This document shows positions 24,156-35,160 of a stretch of DNA of 64,000 nucleotides, piece by piece. Source of the DNA: Eretmocerus hayati (lineage: Eukaryota; Arthropoda; Insecta; Hymenoptera; Aphelinidae); the NCBI GenBank assembly GCA_029851415.1, contig CM056741.1, positions 69,492,282 to 69,556,281 on the forward strand, read 5' to 3'. The stretch's first letter is position 1. Each line of letters begins with the position of its first letter. The notes beneath the pieces are model-generated. The model did not search any database. It was given only the letters and a program-made list of their open reading frames with translations, and had not been told where the DNA came from. Both the position numbers and the translations under genes were made by a program.

Positions 24156-26573
24156 CCCGCGTAGAAATTGAAAATATTGGCGACATGTCGCCGAGCTATC
24201 GCGAATTCCCATTTGCGACAGCTCTGCGATAGGTCGGCGATAGGTCGGCGACATGTCGCCAATATGATTTTGCGACAGCTCGCCGACATATCGCCAAACC
24301 TGTATTTGCGACATGTCGCAAATTCGTCGACAAAATTTTTCAAAAATTCGAAATTTTATTCGATTTTGTGATTTTTCATGGAACGGGAATCGATCACAAG
24401 GAATCTGAGATTGAAATTATGGGCTTGATGGTACTTTTATTTAATTAAAAATAGGCTCTTGGTGTACAAATTCATCTTTACATATCTTTTGACTTCTTGT
24501 TTAAGAAATTCCAACGTTTTACGTTCATAAGCACATTCACAAGGTCCAAATAATTAGAAAAATTTGATCGCAGTAGAATAGCGCGTATGATACATTATTA
24601 CAAATTCGTAAGAAAACTCGCTCAACACTCTGATCGTCGGGCTAAAATCACTTGATCTTATAATTTTTTGTGACACAGCACAGATATTCACTTCTCATTT
24701 TGGTGAAAATGATCAAGCTGATGAGTTTTGAAGCCGCATCTCGAAATCCGCAACACATTGCTCACTCGAGATGCCACGTCGTCGGGCCTCCCCATCGGAG
24801 CAAAGACGCTTCCGAGACGTCTGCGACTACTTATTGCAAGGCTGATGTAGGTGGACACATCAACCCCATGGCTGACTCTTTGTCTCGTGGAAAACAGACG
24901 GCCAAACTTTGACGGGCGAGACTCGATAAGGCATGCTTCCGCGATGATCATCCGGCGTAGCAGAACTCGCAGAACCCAATGCCATCCGTAGTTTTTCTGA
25001 AAAAATCACGCACACGCATTAGAAATGCAGCTTCTATTCTTGATACAGGTGGATGGTGATCAGGAAAAGCGAGATACAAGAGGCACATTTTCAAGATTTG
25101 AAAAGTAAACACTGCGTGCAATAAGGCGAGGTTATGACGGTCGACTGCACGTGAAAATTCATCGAAACTTAATTATATCGGTCAGAAATACTTATCTGAT
25201 TTATTGAGATTAGCCTCCGCATCCTCGGAAAGCACCTTCTGCGATAAAGCTGCTCAGCAATACAATAACTATCCCAAACGCCAAATGTCAGAGAAGATTG
25301 AGGCAGAAACGAGTTGTCTGTATACTTTTCAATTCACCGGTACGAAGTGAGAGCAAGACGATCGATCAATATTATTCAGATTCGGGTAATGTAAACAACA
25401 ATAAATTCACACAACCGGGCTTTTCTGTCGATCTTCTCTGACATTTGGCGTTTGGGATAATTATTGTATTGCTGAGCAGCTTTATCGCAGAAGGTGCTTT
25501 CCGAGGATGCGGAGGCTAATCTCAATAAATCAGATAAGTATTTCTGACCGATATAATTAAGTTTCGATGAATTTTCACGTGCAGTCGACCGTCATAACCT
25601 CGCCTTATTGCACGCAGTGTTTACTTTTCAAATCTTGAAAATGTGCCTCTTATATCTCGCTTTTCCTGATCACCATCCACCTGTATCAAGAATAGAAGCT
25701 GCATTTCTAATGCATGTGCGTGATTTTTTCAGAAAAACTACGGATGGCATTGGGTTCTGCGAGTTCTGCTACGCCGGATGATCATCGCGGAAGCATGCCT
25801 TATCGAGTCTCGCCCGTCAAAGTTTGGCCGTCTGTTTTCCACGAGACAAAGAGTCAGCCATGGGGTTGATGTGTCCACCTACATCAGCCTTGCAATAAGT
25901 AGTCGCAGACGTCTCGGAAGCGTCTTTGCTCCGATGGGGAGGCCCGACGACGTGGCATCTCGAGTGAGCAATGTGTTGCGGATTTCGAGATGCGGCTTCA
26001 AAACTCATCAGCTTGATCATTTTCACCAAAATGAGAAGTGAATATCTGTGCTGTGTCACAAAAAATTATAAGATCAAGTGATTTTAGCCCGACGATCAGA
26101 GTGTTGAGCGAGTTTTCTTACGAATTTGTAATAATGTATCATACGCGCTATTCTACTGCGATCAAATTTTTCTAATTATTTGGACCTTGTGAATGTGCTT
26201 ATGAACGTAAAACGTTGGAATTTCTTAAACAAGAAGTCAAAAGATATGTAAAGATGAATTTGTACACCAAGAGCCTATTTTTAATTAAATAAAAGTACCA
26301 TCAAGCCCATAATTTCAATCTCAGATTCCTTGTGATCGATTCCCGTTCCATGAAAAATCACAAAATCGAATAAAATTTCGAATTTTTGAAAAATTTTGTC
26401 GACGAATTTGCGACATGTCGCAAATACAGGTTTGGCGATATGTCGGCGAGCTGTCGCAAAATCATATTGGCGACATGTCGCCGACCTATCGCCGACCTAT
26501 CGCAGAGCTGTCGCAAATGGGAATTCGCGATAGCTCGGCGACATGTCGCCAATATTTTCAATTTCTACGCGGG
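24156..26573. mobile_element. Young 2.4-kb near-perfect palindrome (foldback-type element)
   Basis: Left arm 24156-25298 and right arm 25431-26573 are each 1143 bases and align without gaps. I noticed only three single-base differences: near 25078 and 25270 and in the block ACGCAYGCATTAG. The 132-base spacer (25299-25430) is not repeated. The outer 165 bases of each arm hold three palindromic 14-mers (S)GCGACATGTCGC(S) plus related GCGACAGCT/TCGCGA words, as expected of transposase- or protein-binding subterminal repeats. Open frames of 80 and 87 codons occur in both arms but resemble nothing known. No clear target duplication is visible. An inverted-duplication assembly artefact is possible. 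Confidence 0.85.
24179..24320. repeat. Subterminal array of GCGACATGTCGC palindromes, left arm
   Basis: GGCGACATGTCGCC at 24179-24192 and 24247-24260, TGCGACATGTCGCA at 24307-24320, with partial copies (GCGATAGGTCG twice, GCGACAGCTC) between them. The mirror copies are at 26409-26422, 26469-26482 and 26537-26550. Confidence 0.75.
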
Positions 26574-29240
26574 CTGTTTGGGACCAGTAAAGGGAGTGTA
26601 CTTGGTCATTAAGTCAATCTGACTAGGACCTAAATAGTAGAAATTCTTGGATGTACACCTCTCACTTCTCACGCGAGAATTGAAAAAAAATGACTTCTCA
26701 AGTGTAAGAGGCCTGCATCTGATTTGGATATATTGTGTACAGAGTAGTACTTATACCGCCTAACTAAGGGTCGCATGGCTACACGCGTACTGTAGAAAAT
26801 TTCTGTGAAAAGGTTCAACTAACTCCTTAGAATAAAATTCAACCACCCGGTTGATTGACAGTTGAAGCAACTTTTACAGTGTGGCTTGGGATGTCACATC
26901 CATTTGAAAATTTGTCAATCAGGCTTGATGTATTCTCAACAGAGAACAAACGTGAATATTGTCTTGTTCGATTTCCAAGCTTACGCCTAAATAATGCTTA
27001 TGGAGCACATGTGCGCATTAATCAGGCATATAAACGTTTCTTGGACTCCAGAGACTCAAGTTTGCCTCTGAATTAGATACTGCTCAAATTCAAATACTTA
27101 AGGCCATTTATCCAAAGTTTGAGGTCACGACTATGATCTAATATGCGAGTGGTGCTAGAAATATGAAAGAGAATTTCGTAATTTAATTTAGTATTTTTCT
27201 TGTTTCTCTTCTATCCAGAAATGTTTATCAGCACTCATCAATTTCTTCAGGAGTTCTGGTCAACCGGTCCTGCTTTCTGACTATCAAGCTCTAACTGAAT
27301 TATATCATATCTTTATTGATACGCATTCGACTGAATCTTCCAACATCATAATCATTGAAATGCTCCATTCGGGTTTTCACTCGAACAAACAAAATGAGAA
27401 CGGTCTGTGGAAGCCGCGAATTATTGCCAGTTCCTTATGAGACAGAAGTACGCGCTCTAAACGGCGATCACTCGACACACTTCGATACCTCCTTGCACAC
27501 AGACTTCGATAACTCTTTGCAGTAAGCATTTCCACTGTCTTTGAATTTTCCAAGATATAGGGTTATATGAAGTTCACCAAAAAAGTCATCCCCTCCTATA
27601 TCCGATCGAGATATTTGATGACTTTCGCTATGGCGCACGATGGTTCAAGAGAGGTCATTTGGGTCAGGAACCGTACCCGTGCAAATTCTGTACAAATTCA
27701 CAGTAGTCGAACGAGATTTTATTCCATCTTTGGCCCTCTACAAGATAGCATCATCATTTTTCCGATCAGAACGATTCCAACGCGTGAAAAATGCGCTGAA
27801 AGCCATGAAAAGTTAGATGCCAAAAGAATGGGGTGAAAGTACTTTCGACTTTTCTCGTGTGCCATGGCTGCTCTCAGCATCACGATATTGTCCATAATGA
27901 CCGCTATGGAGTGAAATAGAAAAATTTGATCCGTCCAATACCCAAGTCAATCAACATTTTTCAAATTTGAAAGGAAAATCCCTCAAACCCATATGATGTG
28001 TCATTCAAAGTGAAGTAAGAATAACAAGTTTGGCCCCTTTCAGCATAAAATGGGATAGACGATGTCAATATCAACAATGGATCGATCATCCTAGGATCAA
28101 TGTTGTTTTTGTGGTTTGGTAGGTTGATTTCGCAAATAACGAATACTATCAGAGTCAAATATCTTGATTCATGATCAATCAATGAAGACATATCTTCATA
28201 TCCACGTTAAATTGATAACTGTTATCACCAGATGAATGGTTTTAGTACTCGCGAAAAAGCCTGGCGTGGAAAAGTTACTTAATGATCACTTTTCGTGTAG
28301 TTTGTCGGCTGTAATTAAAATTATGCAAATATGCTCAACGATATTGTACTTTCTCCAAAGCAGGTTGTAAATTCTCACGTAAGGTATGAGCGGAATTATA
28401 AGATTTTTCTTAGCAACGGAACAGTTTAGATCGGAATGAGCAGCAGTTGGAGATAGAGGGGAATGAGGTATGTCGGTACAAACAACTTGCATAAGGCGCC
28501 AAACGTCTGCGCTCACCGTCACGTGCGCCGCTAAATGATCACGCATGACTCATTCTCAACAAACTGAATCGGCAAGAGATTGATAATATACGAGTAGCTT
28601 AACGAAAGCAGCGTAAGCTCGTGATGGCGCGAGCTTCAAGAGAACATTAGTCGAAGGCTCCAACTCGTGGTTTTTGAGCAGTTACGAGAGCACGTGAGTG
28701 CATGACGATAAAACAATAGATAGCAAAGCACCCAAAGACGTAAATGAATTTTTCTAACATCATTCGAGCCTCGAATACATGATTTCCCGCATGATTTCTG
28801 ATAGTTGTTTTAATTCGATAAGTATCTTGCGATTGACATCGTATGTTGAACTTGAAGAAAAATATCGAGGATCGATAAGACTACAGATCAAGTACTGATT
28901 TGAGGTTTTTGTTGGCCAGAAGACCTTGCCATCAAGGCCTCTTTGAATGAATCTCAAAACTATCCAAAATACTGCTGCATGATTTCTCGCGATAAATTCT
29001 TACGGTGAAGATAACTTGCCGATAACGTTAAGTTATCTTCAAAACTATCACACTGTGTTGAGGATAACACTGATAACACGGTAGACCGTGTTACCGCTAC
29101 AGCATCACATGGACCTGACATTTTGCCACTAAAATGAATCTCACGGCCAAACAGTGTCAGAGCTATGGGGTTTTGACTTAGGACCTCTGTAGCCTGGCAT
29201 TCAAAGGTCACATCCTCAAACATGAGTCAAAGTTAATTAT
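26574..29240. other. No gene recognised
   Basis: AT-rich. Small imperfect hairpins occur around 29000-29100 (GAAGATAACTT/AAGTTATCTTC). Nothing else is supported. Confidence 0.45.
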
Positions 29241-29318
29241 AACAATTAAAGAGCCAGGCAAAATTTGTCCGTCCACATGCCGCACATCGGGTCGCCTTTT
29301 CGGAAGGGGTGAAGTGTA

Positions 29319-29390
29319 ATGGGTGGGTGGATGGTTGGGTGGGGTGGTGGGTGGGTGAGTCGATGGATGGATGGATGGATTGCTATGAGG
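29319..29390. repeat. GGTGGGT / GGAT microsatellite
   Basis: G-rich degenerate tetramer tract ending in GATGGATGGATGGATGG. A related tract lies at 35240-35325 in the sister element. Confidence 0.8.
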
Positions 29391-29444
29391 TATGAGGCAC
29401 GAATTATGGAGAATTATGTATAAACATCTCTGAAGAACGAGTCA

Positions 29445-29525
29445 TGAGTTATGAGGAGCTCGAGTTATGAGGAACTCGAGTCATGAGGAACTCGAGTTAT
29501 GAGGAATTCGAGTGATGAGGAACGA
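29445..29525. repeat. 18-bp minisatellite, about four units
   Basis: Units of the type GAGGAACTCGAGTTATGA. Each contains the palindrome CTCGAG or a variant (TTCGAG). Confidence 0.75.
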
Positions 29526-30041
29526 GTTTTGCGGAGTCTGTGATGAGGAATGAATTATCAGAAATGAGGCATAGTCATGGGAATAAAAATGCTGGAATTA
29601 GGTCTAATTACGTGTACCTAGGCCTCATCCGGTGTAGTTTGCTCTAGTTTGGTCCGGTTGGGTTTTATTCGGTGATTGGGTGGCCGTATGGGTCATGGGC
29701 AGGTTGGTGAATCCGTGGGTGACGGGTCGATGAGTGGGTCTGTGATCGGGTCAAAGATATACCAGGTCAGCTAATTGAAAAGAAACTATGCAATTCCGCA
29801 ATATTCATTGTTGCTTACTTGAAGTTATATCTCCACAATTAGCCAGTATAATTTGATATAAGACCAATTTTGCGAACTATTTTAAAACTTTTTTTAGACA
29901 CCTTGAATTGATCAGCAATCATTATTTTACAACTATTCTTATTGAACTATAGAAGCATTTCTGGTGCCTATGACTTATCAAGAACATTTACAAGCGGAAC
30001 GAGCGGTAGCGAGTAAGGCAAAAACGCTAGTCTGAAATACA

Positions 30042-30377
30042 CTGACCAGGGGGGCCCACGAAGTGCGGGTCACCAAAGCTCACCAGACTTTTTTCACAGT
30101 CTCGTATCACCTAGAATATGAAGAATCCAGAGAAACTCCGTCAAATGGGCCCTATATCCGAAGTTACAGCCTATGACATTAGCATTGCCCATATAGGCTC
30201 ATGATAAAAGTGATATATATAGACATACTGACAATGCTAACAATTTTACTCGTAGCTCTGAACAGGGAGCCCATTTGACGGAGTAACTCTGGATTCTTCA
30301 TATTCTAGGCGACACAAAGCTGTAAGAAAGATTTGGACGAGATTGGTGACCTGCACTTCGCGGGTCCCCCTTGTGAA
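30042..30377. mobile_element. 337-bp foldback MITE, copy 3
   Basis: Ends CTGACCAGGGGGGCCCACG and GGGTCCCCCTTGTGAA; the inner pair is GAAGAATCCAGAGAAACTCC and its inverse. It lies ten bases beyond the end of the minisatellite-bearing element 29241-30032. Confidence 0.8.
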
Positions 30378-30420
30378 ATTCAGTTTCTTATTCCCACTGA
30401 TTGATACGGAGATAGCGCGT

Positions 30421-30855
30421 TGAGCATGGGTTTGTATGGGGCAGTCGATGCAACGCTACTAACAATAAGCTTGCTGCCACTTTGACAGTTATACATTCGT
30501 GGCTAGGCGACCAAAAGCATGCCGAAGAGATGAAATCACACCAGGAATGATCTCTGTCTGATTGGCCGTCAAACTCAGACCCTCTCGAGCATGGATCAAA
30601 CGAGAGAGGATTGAACGCGTTGAAGTGCTGTCCTCGCGCGATTGAGTCGTGGCGCTGCAACTATATATTAGACCCAGATTTAGGTTTGACTTTGAGGGAA
30701 TCAGCCAGAAACCATTTTCCACGGAATTTCATCCTCCTCAAGATGCACCTGGTCGCCTAGCCGTAAGTTCACAACTATCAAAGTCGAGGTCAAAGTGGCA
30801 ACGAGTTTAGCCGCGCTGCATCAGCTGTTCTTCCATAAGCCCATGCGGGTCCCGA
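30421..30855. mobile_element. Diverged foldback element, about 435 bp
   Basis: The left arm reads CTTGCTGCCACTTTGACAG ... GTGGCTAGGCGACCA. The right arm is its inverse (TGGTCGCCTAGCCGTAAG ... GTCAAAGTGGCAACGAG). Inner GATGAAATC and CTGTCTGATT also face their inverses. Old and non-coding. Confidence 0.7.
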
Positions 30856-31570
30856 TCTAGGCTTGAGTTTTCCGGGAACTTGTAAGAATTTTCTCAAAGA
30901 AAAGTTCTGTTCTACAACTTTGGTCCTCTGAAGTTTTTTGTCCAAATGCACAATTTCCGACTTTCTTCTTAGAAAATACCATCATACCGAACCAAAAGAT
31001 GTTAATAATCAAGAAAAACTCGAGGTTTTTGGGCTGATGACTCCGTGCAATCGATTCAGCATCTCATAACAAGAGCCGAAGAAAGGACGAACCACAAAGC
31101 ACACGATCCCCATATTTCGACAGTTTTTGGGATGATAATTTTTTAGAGGGAACCTCGGATCAAAACACTAACGATTGCGCCAGAAAAACACCCAAAGTAT
31201 ACATCGGCAATGATTCGTACAATTTTTTTTCAAGCTTTTTGAGAGTTTGGACTGATTGCTACAGCGAACTGACTGTTCATGCGGTAGTTTTTTAGAGATC
31301 TAATCATTTTGGTCTGACGGCAATACGACTGCGATACTGTACCATGATCCAATGAACTATGACAAAACATTGAAAGAGAATACAACTATTCAAAACGAGT
31401 GAGCAGGGAACACATCTCATTTCAAAATGCGATAAATGATATAGATATTCGTCACTTTGGAATCCTCGAGAGGGTGGAAGAGAGTCGGAAACTCGTCAAT
31501 AAAGAGTATGCTGTCATCTTCTAAAATCACGAGGAGAAGGTTTTTTTTTGTCACCGACACCGTTGGTGGC

Positions 31571-31622
31571 GTCGCTAAGTGTCAGCTTGGGCGCGGTTAG
31601 TACTTGGATGGGTGACCGCCCA
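31571..31622 (+). ncRNA. 5S rRNA-like segment (3' half), pseudogene or SINE head
   Basis: GTCAGCTTGGGCGCGGTTAG TACTTGGATGGGTGACCGCC closely follows the conserved second half of eukaryotic 5S rRNA, which covers the internal pol III promoter region and the arm after it. The first half and the final stem are missing or unrecognisable, and a T run (31542-31550) precedes it. It is not a functional 5S gene. It may be a 5S-derived SINE fragment or a truncated pseudogene. Confidence 0.7.
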
Positions 31623-31740
31623 TCTCGGGCTAATCAACCTCGACTTGCTGACTTTTCTGATCGATTAGTTAACACTTACACCTCAGCAATGTGAGTGGAA
31701 GACCCGAAATGGTATAATTTCGATGTTCATGCTTACAAAA

Positions 31741-32035
31741 AGTGGCATCTCCAATTCAAGCCCGCAAGCCTTCCCAATCCCACGGCGCACCGCAATAAGC
31801 ACACAGGCTCACGCGCCGATGTTTGTTTTTGTTTACAAAGCGCTAAAAACTCATTGTCTCACATGCTATCGCGAGTTTTATATATAAAAATGCTCTCTCA
31901 ATATCCAAGAGTTGGAAAATGTCAACAGAAACGTTTTGTAAACGAAAACAAACATCGGCGCATAAGCCTGTGTGCCTGCGGTGCGCCGTGTCGTGCGCCG
32001 TGGGATGACATGCGCTCGAATTGGAGACACGCCCT
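31741..32035. mobile_element. MITE with about 60-bp inverted ends
   Basis: Left: TCTCCAATTC, then CCCACGGCGCACCG, then CACACAGGCT, then GCGCCGATGTTTGT. Right: exact-order inverse (ACAAACATCGGCGC, AGCCTGTGTG, CGGTGCGCCGTG, GAATTGGAGA). The right end has GTGCGCCGTG duplicated. The interior of about 90 bases is AT-rich. It lies just downstream of the 5S-like segment. Confidence 0.75.
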
Positions 32036-33451
32036 ATAAGGGTAGCGTGATGAATGTGCCGGCCTACGGAGCAGGTTTTCTCCCTTCAGGAGTTATCCCT
32101 CGCTCCACGAGCATGATTCCCGGGCAAATGCGGAGAAAAATCAGGCTAGGGTGAGTGGCTGGATCTCAAAACACGCTACGATAATACAGGAAACGTTAAG
32201 CCCACGAGATCCGAATCAATCAAATCAGGTCTTATGTAAATTTTTTCGATAGGTTGGATGGGCACAACCCCAGAAAGTGGAGAGATGGAAAGTGGTTTGA
32301 TCATTATTTCTGTTTATTCCCATTTGTAGATTCCATGTCAATTTTTTATGAACATCGGCCAGTTTCTTCTATCTTCCTGGCGAGTCAATCCTAATTTTCA
32401 AGCCCTGAACTAACTCTGAACTGGTGGAACAGAATGTGGGGGTCGGAAGATCTCCTCCAAGAGTGTGCAATTTTCTTGTGTATTTTCCACCATTGAATTT
32501 TTATTTGACCTTTTTCCCCTACACGTCAGGATTTCTTTAAAATTGCGAAAAATTGATTTCCCAGAAATCAGCGTTTTTAGTGTATTTGCTAGTTTTGGAA
32601 ATTGATTGCTGTGGTGACGCATCCTCATGGTGGGCCGAGGGCACATTAGGACTATCATTTTCTACGTATTTTGACCGGTGGAACACGGTGGTAGTGGATT
32701 TAGAGGACTATGATTATTCCTAAACAAGTGACAAGCTGATTAGATCTTTCAAAGTGTACAAGAAATATACTTCTCCAGCTCTGCCTTTGTTTATGGATAA
32801 TATGTTGATGAAAAATTATTTGCAGTAAGCCGGAAATAGACGGGGCAAATATACGTATATCATTCCGAAAGAGTTATTTTGAACATTTGTGAGGTAAGCT
32901 CAAGCCTGCCTGTAATGAATCAAATTTGGAGTTCTTAATATAGCTCTGAATATTTTCATCAAATTGTCTTCGGAATGAAACCATGGAAGTGCACACGTGA
33001 ACTAAAGATGGAAGAGAATAAAGACATGATTCATTGCATCTTATTGGTGCATGAAGAGCTACTTGATATTGCCAGAGGATAGGTCTGCGGGATTTCAATC
33101 AATGGTAACAAAAAGCCCGTGGGCACAAATACTCGAGATTTGACTTATCACGAAAAAGTTTGAGCTCACCTCGGAAAATGCTGAAAATGATTCATCTATT
33201 TTTGGGCTATTACAAGTAATTTTCCTCTAATGCGTATATACGGGCGAAGGAAATGTGCCGCCGTGAGTGCATAAAGAATATTTCTGGTCCATTGTGTGGA
33301 TGTTTGAAGATTTATTGCGAAAGTGATCGGATTTTGCTGATAATAACTCGAACGATCAGATTTTCACTTGGTTTTGATGCGGCCTAGCCTTCTAAACCAC
33401 CACCATCGTGTCAGCAGATCAGATCAGAATACGTGAGAAATAGTAGTTCTG
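32036..33451. other. No gene recognised
   Basis: Unremarkable AT-rich sequence with short chance frames only. Confidence 0.4.
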
Positions 33452-33526
33452 CCCTGGTAAAGAAAAGAGCGTAGTACAACCGTAGATGGCGAGTCCAGTA
33501 CTGCTACGCTCATTCTTCTACCAGAG
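33452..33526. repeat. 75-nt imperfect hairpin
   Basis: CTGGTAAAGAAAAGAGCGTAG pairs with GCTACGCTCATTCTTCTACCAG with a few mismatches and a loop of about 20 bases. The size and shape resemble a pre-miRNA, but a small MITE would look the same. Confidence 0.45.
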
Positions 33527-33752
33527 TGGTACTTACTTTATCCACCACAAGCATGCGTCACCACAGCAAACAGTTTTTAGAAATCATCAAAAAAACGCTA
33601 AAAAGCCGTTGTTGAAGAGCCATTCATTTGCGATTAAAAAAAAATCCTGACGTACAGGGACAAAACGAAAGTCGCTTTCGGATTCTGTGCTGAAAAATAC
33701 ACAAGGCGGTAGTGCGTTCCTAGAAAGGACCTCTCGAATCCCAAAATCTCGA

Positions 33753-34543
33753 AGCTGAACAACAGTCTCCACTGCCGTTAAACCCGAAAAATTCTCTTTC
33801 TTGAATGATTTGGTCGCAAGGTCGATTTTGACGATCTAAAATACGGTTATGGCATCGATCGAACAATAACATAAATTCAAATTCGCTCGGCTCATTCAGT
33901 TTTTCCCGGCATAGTGAGAAGATTGATGAAGTAGTCAGAGTCTTTGCATCACATGCAACCCAATAATACCATGGTTCTAATAATCCTCTCGAAAGAATCT
34001 GTATCACTGCTGCCAAATGGCCTGTGGTCTCTCGGATGTCTCTAGAAGCCCCCCCCCCCTCCCCCAAACTGAGAAATCGAAAAAATCGGGTGTCATTCAA
34101 CGATGAACAGTCCGAAGAAAGTGACTCAATGATTTTGTTCCAGAGTTTTACTGAGAGATTAGACGTATTTTTCGATCTTCCAGCGGGAAAATGCCGTTCT
34201 CAACGCATCCTCCCGTAGGGGATATACTACATCCCACATCAGGCCGTTCGAAGTATCGAGATCATTCTAAGTGTTTCGACTTTGTGGACACAAAAAATAT
34301 TCCGCGAGAGTGGCAGCGATGAAATATTCTCCTGAGAGGATTATTGGATCGAAAAGATGTTTGCTGCAATACTCTCACTAAGCCAGGAAAAATCAAACGA
34401 GCCGAGCGAATCCGAAAGTATGTTATTGTTCGATCGATGCCATAAACCTATTCCAGGTCGGTAAAATTGGCGCGACTTTGTAACCAAATCATTCAAGAAC
34501 GAGAATTTTCAGGCGTTACGGCGATGAAGACTTTTGTTCAGCT
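33753..34543. mobile_element. Diverged foldback element, about 790 bp
   Basis: Left arm 33753-34020 and right arm 34305-34543 are inverted relatives: TTCTTGAATGATTTGGT, ATGGCATCGATCGAACAATA and CGCTCGGCTC in the left occur inverted in the right (ACCAAATCATTCAAGAA and so on). The unmatched middle includes a long C run (34051-34065). Frames of over 100 codons in both strands here are repeat by-products. Confidence 0.72.
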
Positions 34544-35160
34544 CATTGAGCTCTATCAATTGATTGCCGATTCAGTAAAATTTGCTGAAAGCCAAAACCC
34601 TATTATTTATGGCAGAGTCCTTTTGTTCCTCGGTTTTGTAAGTTACAAAGAATCAGACAAAGTCTCTCTTGAAACAACTCGAAGTTCTTGCTGGGATCAG
34701 ATCGGCGTCAGTGTGCTCTTTATGAGATTGTTGGTAACTGGGCTCTTTGGATCAAATGGTAGATTCAGTTCACACGGATTAGGAACTATATACGTATCCG
34801 AGATCGAACATGCATGCCTCCCTCAGTGAAAATCAATCTTGTTGTGACTAATGGGGCAAGAAAAGACTATTTTGAACATTCTCCAGGTGGTGTCCCACTC
34901 ACCACCTATCGAATTTTGGTAACGCAAGATGGGCAGAGCTTTTGATATGCTGATCAATTGAGCAGAGCTATGTAGCATCTAAATCTTTTTGGTGATACTG
35001 TAATGACACGACAGATCTGTGTGTGGGTACCACTCAGGAAAATACGAGAAACGCTGTCTCATTCGGAAGGCAGAAATTTCCACTTCCATTTATTTTGAAG
35101 TACTTGATGCAATCCCAACGAGAGGTGCTATGGTGATCCTGGTTTCCCGATTGAGTTAAA

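Larger units (their letters stand above)
29241..30032. mobile_element. Element with conserved ends and private minisatellite, copy 1
   Basis: It shares its head (AATTAA, GAGCCAGGCAAAATTTGTCC, then a GTCGCCTTTTCGGAAGGGGT block and GGGTGG-rich sequence) and its tail (TTGAACTATAGAAGCATTTC ... GAGCGGTAGCGAGTAAGGCA) with 35161-36339. The middle differs: here it holds GGTGGGT/GGAT tracts (29319-29390) and four copies of an 18-mer (29445-29525). No coding frame. Helitron/Helentron-derived elements are known to carry internal satellite arrays, so that class is possible, but the diagnostic ends were not proven. Confidence 0.6.

Noticed and set aside
24670..26059. Mirror-image open frames of 80 and 87 codons
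   Set aside because: They occur twice only because the palindrome arms are nearly identical; both strands of the same DNA are open, and neither product resembles a known protein.
31571..31622. Functional 5S rRNA gene
   Set aside because: Only the second half is recognisable; the first half and the closing stem are missing, and a T run precedes rather than follows it.
33720..34100. 126-codon minus-strand open frame
   Set aside because: It lies in one arm of a diverged foldback element, with its mirror in the other arm; it resembles no protein family.
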